Positions 9,081-17,420 of a stretch of DNA of 64,000 nucleotides are shown here, in pieces. Origin of the DNA: Anaerolineales bacterium (lineage in GTDB: Bacteria > Chloroflexota > Anaerolineae > 4572-78 > J111). A program made the position numbers and the translations under genes. Each line of letters begins with the position of its first letter. The stretch's first letter is position 1. Location: assembly GCA_015075185.1 (NCBI GenBank), contig JABTUW010000003.1, positions 124,001 through 188,000 of the forward strand. The letters are read 5' to 3'. The notes under the pieces were generated by a model that was given only the letters and a program-made list of their open reading frames with translations, ran no database searches and was not told the origin of the DNA.

Positions 9081-10135
9081 AAGATATATGTCCGGTCATT
9101 GTCTTTCCATTCCATTATCCCAGTCCAAGTTTTACTGGCAGTGGGTATATAGCCTGAAGTGGATACGTTAAGCGTACTTATGGGGCTGCGCGTTGTGCTG
9201 GCGGGTAAATTCTTGACATCTTTACCAACCGCTTGTCCAATCGCGCTTAAAAAACAGCAAGAAAAAACCACAAGAGCACCTAAAACTAATAAGACGATAA
9301 GGCCGGTATTTCCACCTGTTTTCTGTTGCTGGGTCTGCTGAATAGCACCTGTCTGAATCAGTTGGGTTTGTCCGTATGGGTTTCCTTGCGAAGCGCCAAT
9401 AATGCAAAGGAGATGTAAGATAAGCCCAGGGATGACAAACAGGGAATAACCGATGACAGTTAGGATAAGATATAAAAACCCCTTCCCAACCTCCCCCTTA
9501 TACATCTGACCCGCCCCAGGGATTATCAAACTCAGGACAGCAGCTACCCCAGGACTCCACAAGCGTTGTAGAGGTGCTTGTATCACTATCGGCACTTGAG
9601 GTTGTTGGGGAACCATTGCTTGAGGGGGTTGACCTGTTATCATATCCCGGCCGCAAAAGCGACAAAATTTGGCCTCGGCCTTGATTGTCTCAGCGCAATA
9701 GGGACATTTCTTTGTTGCTTCCTGCTTGATTGGTTTTAAGGGCCGATAGGAAGGGGACGGCTCTTGTGCCTGCCGTAGTTCTACCCGATGTTCTGCCATA
9801 TTAAAAGCGGGTGATTGACTTGATATTAAAACTGGCCCAGGCTGACGAAGTGGGACTATTGATTTTGGTGAGGCTTCAATCTTTGGTGGTTGCTGGCTGG
9901 TCTGCTTCTGTTCAATCGCTGCCAGGCCCTTTTTAGCCAGCTCGTTGTTTGGATTGATTTTCAGGACATTCTGCAAGCATTTTAATCGTTCCTGATTGGT
10001 ATTAACCGCCTGGGTCATCCATAACCAGGCGGCCTCATCCTTTGGATTGCCCCTGATGATTTCAATTAAAAGCTGTTTGCCGGTGGCCTTGTCACCCGCT
10101 TTGATAGCAGTGATTGCCGGTTGTAAATCTGGCAT
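9077..10135 (-). CDS. TPR, zinc-ribbon and TM2-domain membrane protein
   Basis: 352 residues. Residues 1-75 resemble TPR repeats (AAWLWMTQAV, LKCLQNVLKINPNNELAKKGL). A zinc ribbon follows (CPYCAETIKAEA...CRFCGRDM, about 140-165), then two hydrophobic segments around GAGQMYKGEVGKGFLYL, the TM2 signature, and a further helix GLIVLLVLGALVVFSCCFLS. The zinc ribbon is nearly the same as in the YIP1-like protein at 5255-6043. Coupled by overlap to the secreted protein downstream. A role in envelope sensing is possible but not shown. Confidence 0.7.
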   Translation of the reverse strand: MPDLQPAITAIKAGDKATGKQLLIEIIRGNPKDEAAWLWMTQAVNTNQERLKCLQNVLKINPNNELAKKGLAAIEQKQTSQQPPKIEASPKSIVPLRQPGPVLISSQSPAFNMAEHRVELRQAQEPSPSYRPLKPIKQEATKKCPYCAETIKAEAKFCRFCGRDMITGQPPQAMVPQQPQVPIVIQAPLQRLWSPGVAAVLSLIIPGAGQMYKGEVGKGFLYLILTVIGYSLFVIPGLILHLLCIIGASQGNPYGQTQLIQTGAIQQTQQQKTGGNTGLIVLLVLGALVVFSCCFLSAIGQAVGKDVKNLPASTTRSPISTLNVSTSGYIPTASKTWTGIMEWKDNDRTYIL

Positions 10136-10187
10136 CTTTGCCTAACTTTCTGGTGTTACCGATATACGTGGGCCAGTGACCAAAAGA

Positions 10188-10219
10188 AATGGCCCACCCT
10201 TAACCACAGGTGGGCCATT
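10188..10219. terminator. Hairpin in the leader of the TPR/TM2 gene
   Basis: Arms AATGGCCCACC and GGTGGGCCATT around a short loop, between the boxed promoter (copy 2) and the gene at 9077-10135. Confidence 0.55.
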
Positions 10220-10283
10220 CCCCGAAAGGAGAACTATACAATGACCATCTGCTCGTTGTACAAAAAGAACCTACCTTGTTAGC

Positions 10284-10329
10284 ATCTTACTACAATCTTA
10301 AGATTTACAACACCCCAATTTTTAGGGGT
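10284..10329 (-). promoter_or_regulatory. Boxed promoter, copy 2
   Basis: Minus strand: box ACCCCTAAAAATTGGGGT, TTGTAA (10305-10310), 15 bases, TAAGAT (10284-10289). It points at the TPR/TM2 gene. Box, distance and spacer equal those of copy 1. Confidence 0.45.
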
Positions 10330-10358
10330 ATTTAAGGATTTTCAGGCCATAAAGGAAA

Positions 10359-10383
10359 CAGCCGACCCCGGCACGGTCGGCTG
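10359..10383. terminator. Hairpin between boxed promoters 2 and 3
   Basis: Arms CAGCCGACC and GGTCGGCTG; on the minus strand it is followed by TTTCCTTT. It separates two tandem boxed promoters. Confidence 0.55.
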
Positions 10384-10443
10384 CTCCACCTTAACAGTCT
10401 TCGAAAGGATTCCTACACCAACATGAGTATTCGTTACAGTTAT

Positions 10444-10489
10444 ATACTACCACATTTGGCCATGGCATAACACCCCAGTTTTTGGGAGT
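10444..10489 (-). promoter_or_regulatory. Boxed promoter, copy 3
   Basis: Minus strand: box ACTCCCAAAAACTGGGGT, TTATGC (10465-10470), 15 bases, TAGTAT (10444-10449). No gene lies directly behind it before copy 2, so the two act in tandem or this one is a relic of a lost gene. Confidence 0.4.
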
Positions 10490-10499
10490 TTAAAGGAGC

Positions 10500-10925
10500 T
10501 TGAGGCTGGCCCAGTTTCCTCAGGGAAATATTAGGTGGAGAGTGCTTGAGACCATTTGTAAAGTATATTCCCGCCTCCCGGTGATCGTAGTCTCCGCGTA
10601 TGGCGACAAACGCACCCGGCAGGAAGCGGCTCGGCGGGGTGCGGATGGCTTCTTTCAGAAGCCGGTCAACGTCGCCAAACTCTACCGACATATCCGTATT
10701 CTACTGGCGATGCAGACACCGCACCAGCTCGAAGCTGAACTAACCCTCCAAACCGAGGGCCGTCAGGCCCAGCTCCTGGCCAAGCAGCGCCGGCTCAATA
10801 AGCTGAGAGAGCGCCAGGCCCTGCTGGGCATTGATGCGCCGCCGGAGCTGCTCATCGAAATCGAGGATCTGGAGGGGGAAATAAAAAACGCGGAAAGCCT
10901 TTTCGGGCCTCCGCGTAAGGACTAA
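10500..10925 (+). pseudogene. Response-regulator receiver domain fragment with coiled-coil tail
   Basis: The frame encodes the second half of a receiver domain (LPVIVVSAYGDKRTRQEA, then GADGFFQKPVNVAKLYRHI; about 10575-10710) including the conserved threonine/serine-strand and the lysine of FQKP. The first half with the phosphorylatable aspartate is missing and no good start codon or ribosome site is present. It continues into a charged helical tail (RLNKLRERQALLG). Reads as a decayed response regulator. Confidence 0.6.
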
Positions 10926-10945
10926 ATTTGGGCTAAAACTATCCC

Positions 10946-11296
10946 CTACTTACGGGCAAACCGAACTCTAGTTTCTGTGACCACCACATAACGATCTACC
11001 AACTGGCTCGCGTATCCCTGTAACAGTCGTCGGATAGCCTCAACTTTTTGACCGGCTCGATCATCAGTCAGACGCAAAAGGATAACCCCTCGATGAGAAT
11101 ATCGTTCTCGATAAATCTTTTCCCCAAAGTCTTTGTCATTCGTGATCAAAATCCAGTTCTCAGTAAACGCTTTCTGGATAATCTCATCATCGTCTATCCC
11201 TCGCGCTTCTTCGTACACTGAGAAAACTTCGTGCTTTTGCTCACGTAACCATCGAGCCACCACTGGACCCGTGCATTCATCTACTAAAAAGCGCAT
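10946..11296 (-). CDS. DUF5615 PIN-like toxin
   Basis: 116 residues. MRFLVDECTGPVVARWLR, then ILITNDKDFGEKIY and GVILLRL are the conserved acidic positions of the PIN-like DUF5615 family (D6/E7 and the NDKDFG motif). Its ATG follows directly on the stop codon of the DUF433 gene, the normal antitoxin-toxin order. Expected to be a ribonuclease-type toxin neutralised by its partner. A second, diverged pair lies at 25022-25680. Confidence 0.8.
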   Translation of the reverse strand: MRFLVDECTGPVVARWLREQKHEVFSVYEEARGIDDDEIIQKAFTENWILITNDKDFGEKIYRERYSHRGVILLRLTDDRAGQKVEAIRRLLQGYASQLVDRYVVVTETRVRFARK

Positions 11297-11545
11297 TTAT
11301 ACTGGCTCTATAGTTAATGGCATGAAGGTCGTATTTTCCAGCGCTTTCGTCGCAAACAAAAAGCACGCCTGAATATCTTCTTGGCTTAAGCCTTCGTATT
11401 CTTCCAGAATCTCAGTAATGGTTGCCCCATGAGCTAATAAACCCAGAATATACTCAACGGTTAAGCGTGTGCCCTTAATTACCGGCTTGCCAACCATTAC
11501 TTTAGGATTGAGAGTAATCCTTTCAAGTAACTGTTGTTCTGTCAT
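11297..11545 (-). CDS. DUF433 antitoxin
   Basis: 82 residues from the ATG at 11545, which has GGAGG eight bases before it; an upstream start would read through the ribosome site. ITLNPKVMVGKPVIKGTRL and LLAHGATITEILEEY are diagnostic for DUF433, a small helix-turn-helix-like antitoxin paired with DUF5615 toxins. The stop codon abuts the toxin start. Confidence 0.85.
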   Translation of the reverse strand: MTEQQLLERITLNPKVMVGKPVIKGTRLTVEYILGLLAHGATITEILEEYEGLSQEDIQACFLFATKALENTTFMPLTIEPV

Positions 11546-11646
11546 CGTTTGTACCTCCAATAACCATTATACCCTAAAATCTTAAAAACACCTGTAATTT
11601 TGTCAACAAGATCATGTGGGTCAGCTACAGGTGATGGAGATATGAA

Positions 11647-12264
11647 TTATTTTAAAATGATGGGCAAGAAAATCTGATCCGTGAACACCACGATGTCTAG
11701 TCCTGGTTCGAAACGTTCCCAATCACCGTTAGGCCCTTGACACTCCTGTAGGCTGGAAAAACAGATACTCATCCACAGTCTATGCATTCCTGGCGTGGAA
11801 AATGCAAGTCCGTCTTCGAGCTTGAAGGTTTCGCCGGAGGCGATGTTTCCGTTGGTCCAACTGATTTTAAAAGAGCCGACGGAGGGAGTTAATCCAAGAA
11901 TACCAAAAGATATCGGCCCTGCCTCCATGTTTGTTGCTTCGATATTGACAAAAACTGTTTCTCCAACGGCATATGTATTTCTTTCATCGCGGAAGGTAAT
12001 TTTACCGATAATTCCGTGAGGTCCGGGCGTCGGTGGAGGGGGTGGGGGTGGAACGGGCGGGGGTGGGGGGAGAGAAAAGAGCACAATAGGCAAGTAAATT
12101 GTCGCCACAGGCGTAAATGTAATTTGAGACATAATGGAAAAATAATTTTTAGGCCGAGGGGCATCTTCCGGGGGTAATGGTGTTTTACGGTCACTGGCCA
12201 TACTCGGCAAAGCCAACAGACCAAACAGGAACGAAAGAACAATAGCCAATATGGTCTTTTTCAT
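11647..12264 (-). CDS. Secreted protein with proline linker and IFLPIILK end
   Basis: 205 residues: signal peptide (MKKTILAIVLSFLFGLLALPSMAS), the segment IYLPIVLF, a poly-proline stretch (about 68-85), then a beta-rich domain (GKITFRDERNTYAVGETVFV) and the C-terminal IFLPIILK. The IYLPIV / IFLPII type is common in exported Chloroflexota proteins. The domain resembles an immunoglobulin-like fold but no function can be named. Confidence 0.7.
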   Translation of the reverse strand: MKKTILAIVLSFLFGLLALPSMASDRKTPLPPEDAPRPKNYFSIMSQITFTPVATIYLPIVLFSLPPPPPVPPPPPPPTPGPHGIIGKITFRDERNTYAVGETVFVNIEATNMEAGPISFGILGLTPSVGSFKISWTNGNIASGETFKLEDGLAFSTPGMHRLWMSICFSSLQECQGPNGDWERFEPGLDIVVFTDQIFLPIILK

Positions 12265-12403
12265 TGTTCAGCCCCTTACCGTAATTCTTAATTACATTTC
12301 AAGTATACTACATTTCCTGTTAAGATTTTGAACAAATTTCCCAAGTCAGATGTCATCAACAAAATTAAATACTATCAACTGGCCGACAAGAGGGGCGTTA
12401 GCC

Positions 12404-12491
12404 CCTGATTATCCCCCACACCCCCAAGGGGAGGCGAAGTGCTCTGTGCGAAGCGCGAGGGAGTGCCATGAAGTGGCCCGTTGAGGCCAAG
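12404..12491. repeat. Short dispersed repeats R2 and R5 in an intergenic stretch
   Basis: The gap 12265-12554 has no gene. It holds one copy of repeat R2 (ATCCCCC...AAGGGGAGGCGAAG, 12408-12441) and one of R5 (TGGCCCGTTGAGGCCA, 12474-12489), both found elsewhere in the window. Confidence 0.6.
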
Positions 12492-12509
12492 CGCTATAAG
12501 CGACGAAAA

Positions 12510-12541
12510 AAAAGCGGCCTTCCGCGTGGAAGGCCGCTTTT
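12510..12541 (-). terminator. Intrinsic terminator after the 155-residue early gene
   Basis: Perfect arms AAAAGCGGCCTTCC and GGAAGGCCGCTTTT; on the minus strand followed by TTTTTTTCG. Confidence 0.85.
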
Positions 12542-12554
12542 ACGCTGAAATAGA

Positions 12555-13022
12555 TTAGAAGCCTAAGCGAGCGAAGGCAGCGGCGCGCTTGTTCTCAGCT
12601 TTGACCGCAGCTTTCCGCTTGTCGTTGGCTTTCTCAGCCGCGACGACTTCGTGCAGCTTCACGCCTTCCAGGCTGTAGCCGGCGGGCAGGGCGCTGCCGG
12701 TAATGGTCAGGACGATATCCTCGACCTGGGCGCTGTAACCGTAGCGCAGAATGGTCGGCTGCTCGCCAACGGTCAGGTTGCGTTTGCGGAACACAAAGAC
12801 GACGTTGCCGCTGGTCTGCTCCTGCTCGATCTCATTGCGCCAATCGGCATCGGCGGTCAGGGCCACCAGCAGATCTTCGACCTGGGCGATGGTCGGGGCG
12901 TAGTAGGTCGTCGGCAGCACGTTGGCCGCGCCTTTGCCCTTGAGGGCTTCGCGCCGGGCGTTGGCTTCGGCGACTTTGGCAGAGAGCAATGATTGGGTTG
13001 TGGGTTCTTGAATCTTGGCCAT
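12555..13022 (-). CDS. Phage early protein, unknown function
   Basis: 155 residues from the ATG at 13022 (MAKIQEPTTQ), chosen because AAGGAG precedes it. The middle part is beta-rich (NVVFVFRKRNLTVGEQPTI), the end is a basic alanine-rich helix (KANDKRKAAVKAENKRAAAF), as in small nucleic-acid-binding proteins. Separate transcription unit with its own T-rich upstream motif (13110-13127) and terminator. Function not recognised. Confidence 0.7.
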   Translation of the reverse strand: MAKIQEPTTQSLLSAKVAEANARREALKGKGAANVLPTTYYAPTIAQVEDLLVALTADADWRNEIEQEQTSGNVVFVFRKRNLTVGEQPTILRYGYSAQVEDIVLTITGSALPAGYSLEGVKLHEVVAAEKANDKRKAAVKAENKRAAAFARLGF

Positions 13023-13109
13023 GATACAAAATCTCCTTTGTGAGAAATAGTTGATTACATCCACTCCCTCTTGAGGCCGCCAAGTCGGAAGCCTGTCCCG
13101 GGGAGAGGA

Positions 13110-13127
13110 CAAAAGAAAAAACCTACT
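13110..13127 (-). promoter_or_regulatory. Early T-rich motif m1
   Basis: Minus strand AGTAGGTTTTTTCTTTTG, 88 bases before the start at 13022. Member of a seven-copy family in the early region. Confidence 0.45.
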
Positions 13128-13135
13128 GAAACCAC

Positions 13136-13169
13136 CGCGGAGCAGGGACACGCCGATCCCTGCTCCGCG
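13136..13169 (-). terminator. Hairpin after the putative early RNA polymerase gene
   Basis: Perfect 13-base arms CGCGGAGCAGGGA and TCCCTGCTCCGCG just past the stop at 13181. Confidence 0.75.
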
Positions 13170-13180
13170 TTAAATCACGC

Positions 13181-16096
13181 CTAGTGGCGCTCGAACTGGG
13201 CCTTGAGAGATTCCAGCCGCGCGGCCAGGTCCAGGCCGGTGACGGAAATTGCCCGCACAAAATGGCCGATATCGCGCGAACCATCGCGCTCAATCGTCAG
13301 GTTGAAGCGCGCGCCGCCCAGCAGCGGGCCATCCTTGGGGAACATGAGGTAGCGCCCGTCAGGGAACTCGATAGTGTTCCGGCTGCGTTGCGCGGTCAGG
13401 GTAATGTCCTGGCCGTTCTCATCCTGGCCAATGACGATCAGCTCCTCTACCTGCTCGATACGGACATCTACGACGTGAGTTACATTGCGCTCGATCCCGG
13501 CCCGGTCCACGCCGACGACGACCTGCTGAAAGTCATCCTTCAGGTCGAGCCGGCCCGGTTGGTGCTCTAGCAGGTCAAACAGGTGCTCCCTGAGTGGTTC
13601 GGCCCAGAACAGGGGGATGGCCGAACCTGCGCCTTTGCCGCCGGTGTCGTGGAAGGCAAACCATAACAGGTGCGCGATCCGCTCCCAGGAGATGCCGGTG
13701 AGCGTGGGGAATCTGCGTTCCTTGGCGATGGTGTAGACCGGCTTGCCCGCCTCGCTTATTTTGCGGTCGTAGCGGAGGATGACCCGGCCGTTTTGCTGGA
13801 AGTCCTTCAGCAGCGGGGTCCAGAAGGTGGCGGCGAAGATGGCCCAATCGCTGGGGGTCATCATCGAGCGCCGGGCCAGCTCGTCGCGGCAGATTCTACG
13901 CAGCAGCCGGCATGCCTCCAGTTCCTCCTGGGTCCGTGGCCCAATGGCGAAGAACTTGAAGCTGTCCGGCAGCGCGCCCAGGTACAGGTATTCGGGCAGC
14001 TCCAGCCGGTACAGCAGGCCGTCCCAGGCAAAGCCTTCGATAGCCATTTTCATCAGCGATTCGGAGATGCCGAAGGTTGGCTCAGCCTGGCTAAATTCGG
14101 GCAGATGGTCACGGTCGCGCAGCGCCGCCGGCGATTTCTTGGGGTTGAAGGCAATCAGCCGGGTCGAGACCAGCCCTTCGTCGGTCAGGATTTTCCAGAT
14201 GCGCCCAATCTCCTTGACCAGCGCTTTCATGCCGCCGATGTTGTCCAGGTTGGTCTTGAAGCCGTCCACACCGCATTGGATAAAGAAGCTCAGGACGTAG
14301 AACATTCTGATTACCCGCCGGGCCGCTTCGTCGTCACATTCACAGATTTCCATCATCCATTCGACCATTTCAGCCGGATAATCCTCGACGATGTAGCCCT
14401 TGGCCACCATCTGGGCGTAGAAGTAATCGTCAGTTCCGATTCGTGTAGCTAGGTCGCTCCACGTTCGCGGGTCGGCATTGAGGATCAATAGATTGATGTT
14501 GGCGGCCAGGCCCACGGCCATCGCCCCGGCCAGGGTGTCGGTCAGGGTCTTGGAGCGCGGCGCTTTGAGGTCGTCGAAGGTGTAGAGCTTGGGCAGCTTC
14601 GAGACAGCCAGGCCGGTGGTGTGCAGCCACTCGTTGAGGAACGCATTGTAGGTCAGGGGGAAGGGTTCTTCAGGGATCGCTTCAAACTGATCGAAGTCAA
14701 AATCCCCGTTGGCCTCCTTGAACACGTCCGGATCAACCATCGCCCCGTTGAGCATGTGCGCCCATTGGCAAACGCTGATAAAGCCGGTGAAAAGCATCAG
14801 CCATTCGCCGCTCTGGGTGGCCTTGACATCATCGCCTGATTTCCACGTGGAAAAGGCTTTGATGTTCTTGGAGCAGGCCAGGAGGCGGGCCTGGGCGTGT
14901 TCCGCTGGCCAGCGGTCATCCGGCACGACGATGAACTGGCCGGCAGCCATAAAGCCGGCTCCGTCGTCATCCTTGCCAAAGAGCGTACCCTGGAACTGCT
15001 CGATCTCACTCAGGAAGTCGCTGATCGGGCCTTCGTGAATGGCCACCACCGGCATAATGCAGCGGCTGTTATTGACCGGATAGCGCGCCAGGAGGGCCAG
15101 CTCACTTTTGAGCAGGCGGGTCTGCTTGGAAGGAAAGTAGGCGCAACCATCCCTCGGGCCGGCGATGGCGACGAAGCCCTGGACGCTCTTGGGCTTGCCG
15201 GTGGTGATGGTGTCGAAGATGGCCCGGGCCTTGTCCGGTGAGAGCGAGAGGTTCAAGTCCGGATGGTCGAACATGACCTCGGAGAGTTCCAGCAGCCGCT
15301 CGCGGGATTCGTCTTTCATCCCGAATTTGAAAGCGTGGGCGATAAACTCGGAGTGATCGTTGATCCGCTCGATGCCTTCGGCGACGTGGGGGAGGAGTTC
15401 CAGCAGCACACCCTCTTTATCGTCGGGATGCTTCACTTGAGAGACGATCTGGGTGCTCAAGCGCCACTGTTCCAGCGAGAAGGGCTTGCAGACCAGCGCC
15501 CGGCGCAGGCCCACGGCATCACTCTGGCGAATGATGAACTCACCGTCGCCTATCGGTTTCTCAACATCGGGGCCAAAGACCAGGTTAGTTCCCATTGGCA
15601 GCCACTGAATGGGCCAGGCTGCTACCCGACCGTTGCTAAAGCCGCCGCGGGTCGCCCGGCCCACTCTGACTCCAGCTTCGGCGTAATTGAACACTTTACG
15701 CAGCGAGCGGTTCAGGTCCTGGGTGTAGCCGGTCAGGGTCTTGTTCTTGGTGGCTGAGGACCAGAGCGAGTTGAGGATGAAGGTCTCGCTCGATCCGTCG
15801 GGGTAGTTCACCGTCATCAGGCTGTCAATCAGGGTCGTATTACCGTCCTGAATCATTTGCTCATCCGTTTCCGATAATCGAAGATAAACTACGCCGGTGA
15901 ACACACGGACATTGCGCAGCGTTTCCTCGGCGTCGGGCCGGGTAGTGCTGGTCCGGTTGAGCATGCACTTCACCCGGGCCGGATATAGCTCGGCCAGGGT
16001 GAAGAAGGGTTGAAACTGCCAGGTCACGATTTCACCCTCGCTGTTGATGACGGCGATGTAAACGTGAGTTTCAGAGGACAGGATTTGGATTGTCAT
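13181..16096 (-). CDS. Putative phage RNA polymerase of the two-barrel QDE-1/YonO type (divergent)
   Basis: 971 residues with no family that I can name with certainty. Seen: GDGEFIIRQSDA (183-194), LALLARYPVNN (333-343), GQFIVVPDD (386-394), NGDFDFDQFE (463-472) and CGVDGFKTN (608-616). These fall in the order and character of eukaryotic RdRP/YonO polymerases: a DG-x-x-I segment, R-x-P, the DxDGD metal loop (compare bacterial beta-prime NADFDGDQ) and VDxxKT. The third loop position is F instead of G, and the R-x-P to DxDxD distance (127) is longer than usual, implying an insertion. The start overlaps the RNase H stop (ATGA), next to SSB, so it belongs to the early nucleic-acid module. Alternative: an unrelated replication protein. 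Function is inference. Confidence 0.5.
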   Translation of the reverse strand: MTIQILSSETHVYIAVINSEGEIVTWQFQPFFTLAELYPARVKCMLNRTSTTRPDAEETLRNVRVFTGVVYLRLSETDEQMIQDGNTTLIDSLMTVNYPDGSSETFILNSLWSSATKNKTLTGYTQDLNRSLRKVFNYAEAGVRVGRATRGGFSNGRVAAWPIQWLPMGTNLVFGPDVEKPIGDGEFIIRQSDAVGLRRALVCKPFSLEQWRLSTQIVSQVKHPDDKEGVLLELLPHVAEGIERINDHSEFIAHAFKFGMKDESRERLLELSEVMFDHPDLNLSLSPDKARAIFDTITTGKPKSVQGFVAIAGPRDGCAYFPSKQTRLLKSELALLARYPVNNSRCIMPVVAIHEGPISDFLSEIEQFQGTLFGKDDDGAGFMAAGQFIVVPDDRWPAEHAQARLLACSKNIKAFSTWKSGDDVKATQSGEWLMLFTGFISVCQWAHMLNGAMVDPDVFKEANGDFDFDQFEAIPEEPFPLTYNAFLNEWLHTTGLAVSKLPKLYTFDDLKAPRSKTLTDTLAGAMAVGLAANINLLILNADPRTWSDLATRIGTDDYFYAQMVAKGYIVEDYPAEMVEWMMEICECDDEAARRVIRMFYVLSFFIQCGVDGFKTNLDNIGGMKALVKEIGRIWKILTDEGLVSTRLIAFNPKKSPAALRDRDHLPEFSQAEPTFGISESLMKMAIEGFAWDGLLYRLELPEYLYLGALPDSFKFFAIGPRTQEELEACRLLRRICRDELARRSMMTPSDWAIFAATFWTPLLKDFQQNGRVILRYDRKISEAGKPVYTIAKERRFPTLTGISWERIAHLLWFAFHDTGGKGAGSAIPLFWAEPLREHLFDLLEHQPGRLDLKDDFQQVVVGVDRAGIERNVTHVVDVRIEQVEELIVIGQDENGQDITLTAQRSRNTIEFPDGRYLMFPKDGPLLGGARFNLTIERDGSRDIGHFVRAISVTGLDLAARLESLKAQFERH

Positions 16097-16686
16097 CCTT
16101 GGGGTCCTTTCATTAGGCCGCTGAAGCGGTCGCGGAGATATTGGACTTCGGGCCGGGGCTGGGCCGCGGCCTGGTGCATAAACTGCTCGAAATTCCAGGG
16201 CGATTCAATCGTGGGGATATCCACGACCTGGAAGCGGCTGGCGATGCCGCGCGCGTCACGGGTGTCTTGAACCAGGTGATCGGCTTTGACGTTCATCTCG
16301 ACGCCAGCGTGGCCGTCTACCTTGATCCAGGTGATGACGTACTTCGCCATGATCCGGTCCAGCTCCTGCCAGAGTTCGACGTTGGCCAGGGGCGCGCCGG
16401 CGGCAGTTTTCCAGCTGTTCTTGCGCCAGCCTCTGATCCACATCGAAGCGCCGCCTTGCAGGTATTGGCTGTCGGTGTAGACGTGGACCGGGATGCGCGT
16501 GGATTTGAGTGCGGATAGGCCGGCGATGGCCGCGGCCAGCTCCATCTGCTGGTTGGTGGCGTGAGGCGCGTAGCCGCGCACGGCTGCGGCCTTTTCGCCG
16601 TTTTGGAGGATGGCGACGTAAGCGCCTTCGCCCGGATTGGGTGCAGCGCCGCCGTCGGTGTGAATGATGGTGTGATAGGTTGACAT
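16093..16686 (-). CDS. rnhA: Ribonuclease H (type 1)
   Basis: 197 residues from ATG 16686 with AAGGAG upstream. HTDGGAAPNPGEG carries the first catalytic Asp, NQQMELAAAI the Glu, VYTDSQYL the second Asp, and VDGHAGVEMNVKAD the His and last Asp, so the active site is complete. The ~45 residues after the domain (IPTIESPWNFEQFM...) are an extra tail. It degrades RNA in RNA:DNA hybrids during phage replication. Coupled by ATGA overlap to the 971-residue putative polymerase, suggesting a joint transcription/replication role. A strong hairpin and T-rich motif m2 lie directly before it. Confidence 0.93.
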   Translation of the reverse strand: MSTYHTIIHTDGGAAPNPGEGAYVAILQNGEKAAAVRGYAPHATNQQMELAAAIAGLSALKSTRIPVHVYTDSQYLQGGASMWIRGWRKNSWKTAAGAPLANVELWQELDRIMAKYVITWIKVDGHAGVEMNVKADHLVQDTRDARGIASRFQVVDIPTIESPWNFEQFMHQAAAQPRPEVQYLRDRFSGLMKGPQG

Positions 16687-16718
16687 ACAGAATCTCCTTA
16701 TGAGTGATAATTTTGAGC

Positions 16719-16737
16719 GCAAAAAGAAAACGCCTAC
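16719..16737 (-). promoter_or_regulatory. Early T-rich motif m2
   Basis: Minus strand GTAGGCGTTTTCTTTTTGC, 33 bases before the RNase H start and directly behind the hairpin at 16731-16765 (arms CGCCTACCTCTCCCC and GGGGAGAGGTAGGCG). Either a terminator closing readthrough or a hairpin-associated promoter. Confidence 0.45.
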
Positions 16738-16772
16738 CTCTCCCCACGACGGGGAGAGGTAGGCGCTGCGGA

Positions 16773-16788
16773 TTCCCCAATTGGGGAA
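16773..16788. repeat. Palindrome R1, copy 1
   Basis: Perfect 16-base palindrome TTCCCCAATTGGGGAA; several copies occur across the phage part. A copy of R2 lies nearby at 16856-16883. Confidence 0.8.
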
Positions 16789-16855
16789 AAACAAGAGCGT
16801 GATTAGGAGGCGATCTTGGATTTTGGAAAAATAGAGAATTAGCCCAGGGGAGGGA

Positions 16856-16883
16856 GAGCGCTTCGCCTCCCCTTGGGGGATAA
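16856..16883. repeat. Repeat R2, copy
   Basis: AGCGCTTCGCCTCCCCTTGG then GGGATAA: the inverted form of the R2 repeat seen also near 12.4, 18.9, 26.3 and 56.6 kb. Confidence 0.65.
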
Positions 16884-16889
16884 GCGATC

Positions 16890-16925
16890 AAAAAAAAGCG
16901 TAGGGGTGATGCCCCTACGCTTTTT
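16890..16925 (-). terminator. Intrinsic terminator after ssb
   Basis: Arms AAAGCGTAGGGG and CCCCTACGCTTT, followed on the minus strand by a run of T. Confidence 0.85.
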
Positions 16926-16936
16926 CGGTTTCGTGG

Positions 16937-17368
16937 TTAGAACGGGATCTCGTCCTCTTGCAGTTCTTCCACGTCGTTGGCCACGGAAGCCGAGCGATTA
17001 TTACCGTTGCTGCTGCCGCTGCCGCCCAGGAACTTCACGTCAAAGGCGTTGATCTCAAAGCTGCCGCGCGTTTTGCCGTTCTGGTCCTCCCAGAGCTTCG
17101 GCCCGCCCGTTTCGTGATCAAAGGTCAGGCGGCCTTCAACCAGGACCTGGCGGCCTTTGCTCAGGTAGCGGTTGCAGGTTTCGGCTTGCTTGCCCCAGAC
17201 CGTGACGCGGAACCAGCAGGTGGTTTCCTGCTGCTGGCTGTCGGAGCCGGTGAAATTGTTGTTGACGGCCATGCGGAAATTGGTCACCGCTTGCCCGCTG
17301 GGCGTGTAACGCATCTCGGGGTCGCCGCCTAAATTGCCAACGAGAATGATTTTTTGATAACCGGACAT
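16937..17368 (-). CDS. ssb: Single-stranded DNA-binding protein
   Basis: 143 residues. SGYQKIILVGNLGGDPEMRY and TCWFRVTVWGKQAETCNRYL are the OB-fold strands of bacterial-type SSB; the C-terminus EELQEDEIPF is the acidic tip that recruits partner proteins. It coats single-stranded DNA in phage replication. Own transcription unit: T-rich motif m3 upstream, terminator downstream. Confidence 0.95.
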   Translation of the reverse strand: MSGYQKIILVGNLGGDPEMRYTPSGQAVTNFRMAVNNNFTGSDSQQQETTCWFRVTVWGKQAETCNRYLSKGRQVLVEGRLTFDHETGGPKLWEDQNGKTRGSFEINAFDVKFLGGSGSSNGNNRSASVANDVEELQEDEIPF

Positions 17369-17420
17369 GATCGTATCCTTTCATTGTGTGGCCCTTCACT
17401 GTCCAGGTGAGAGCCGGATT

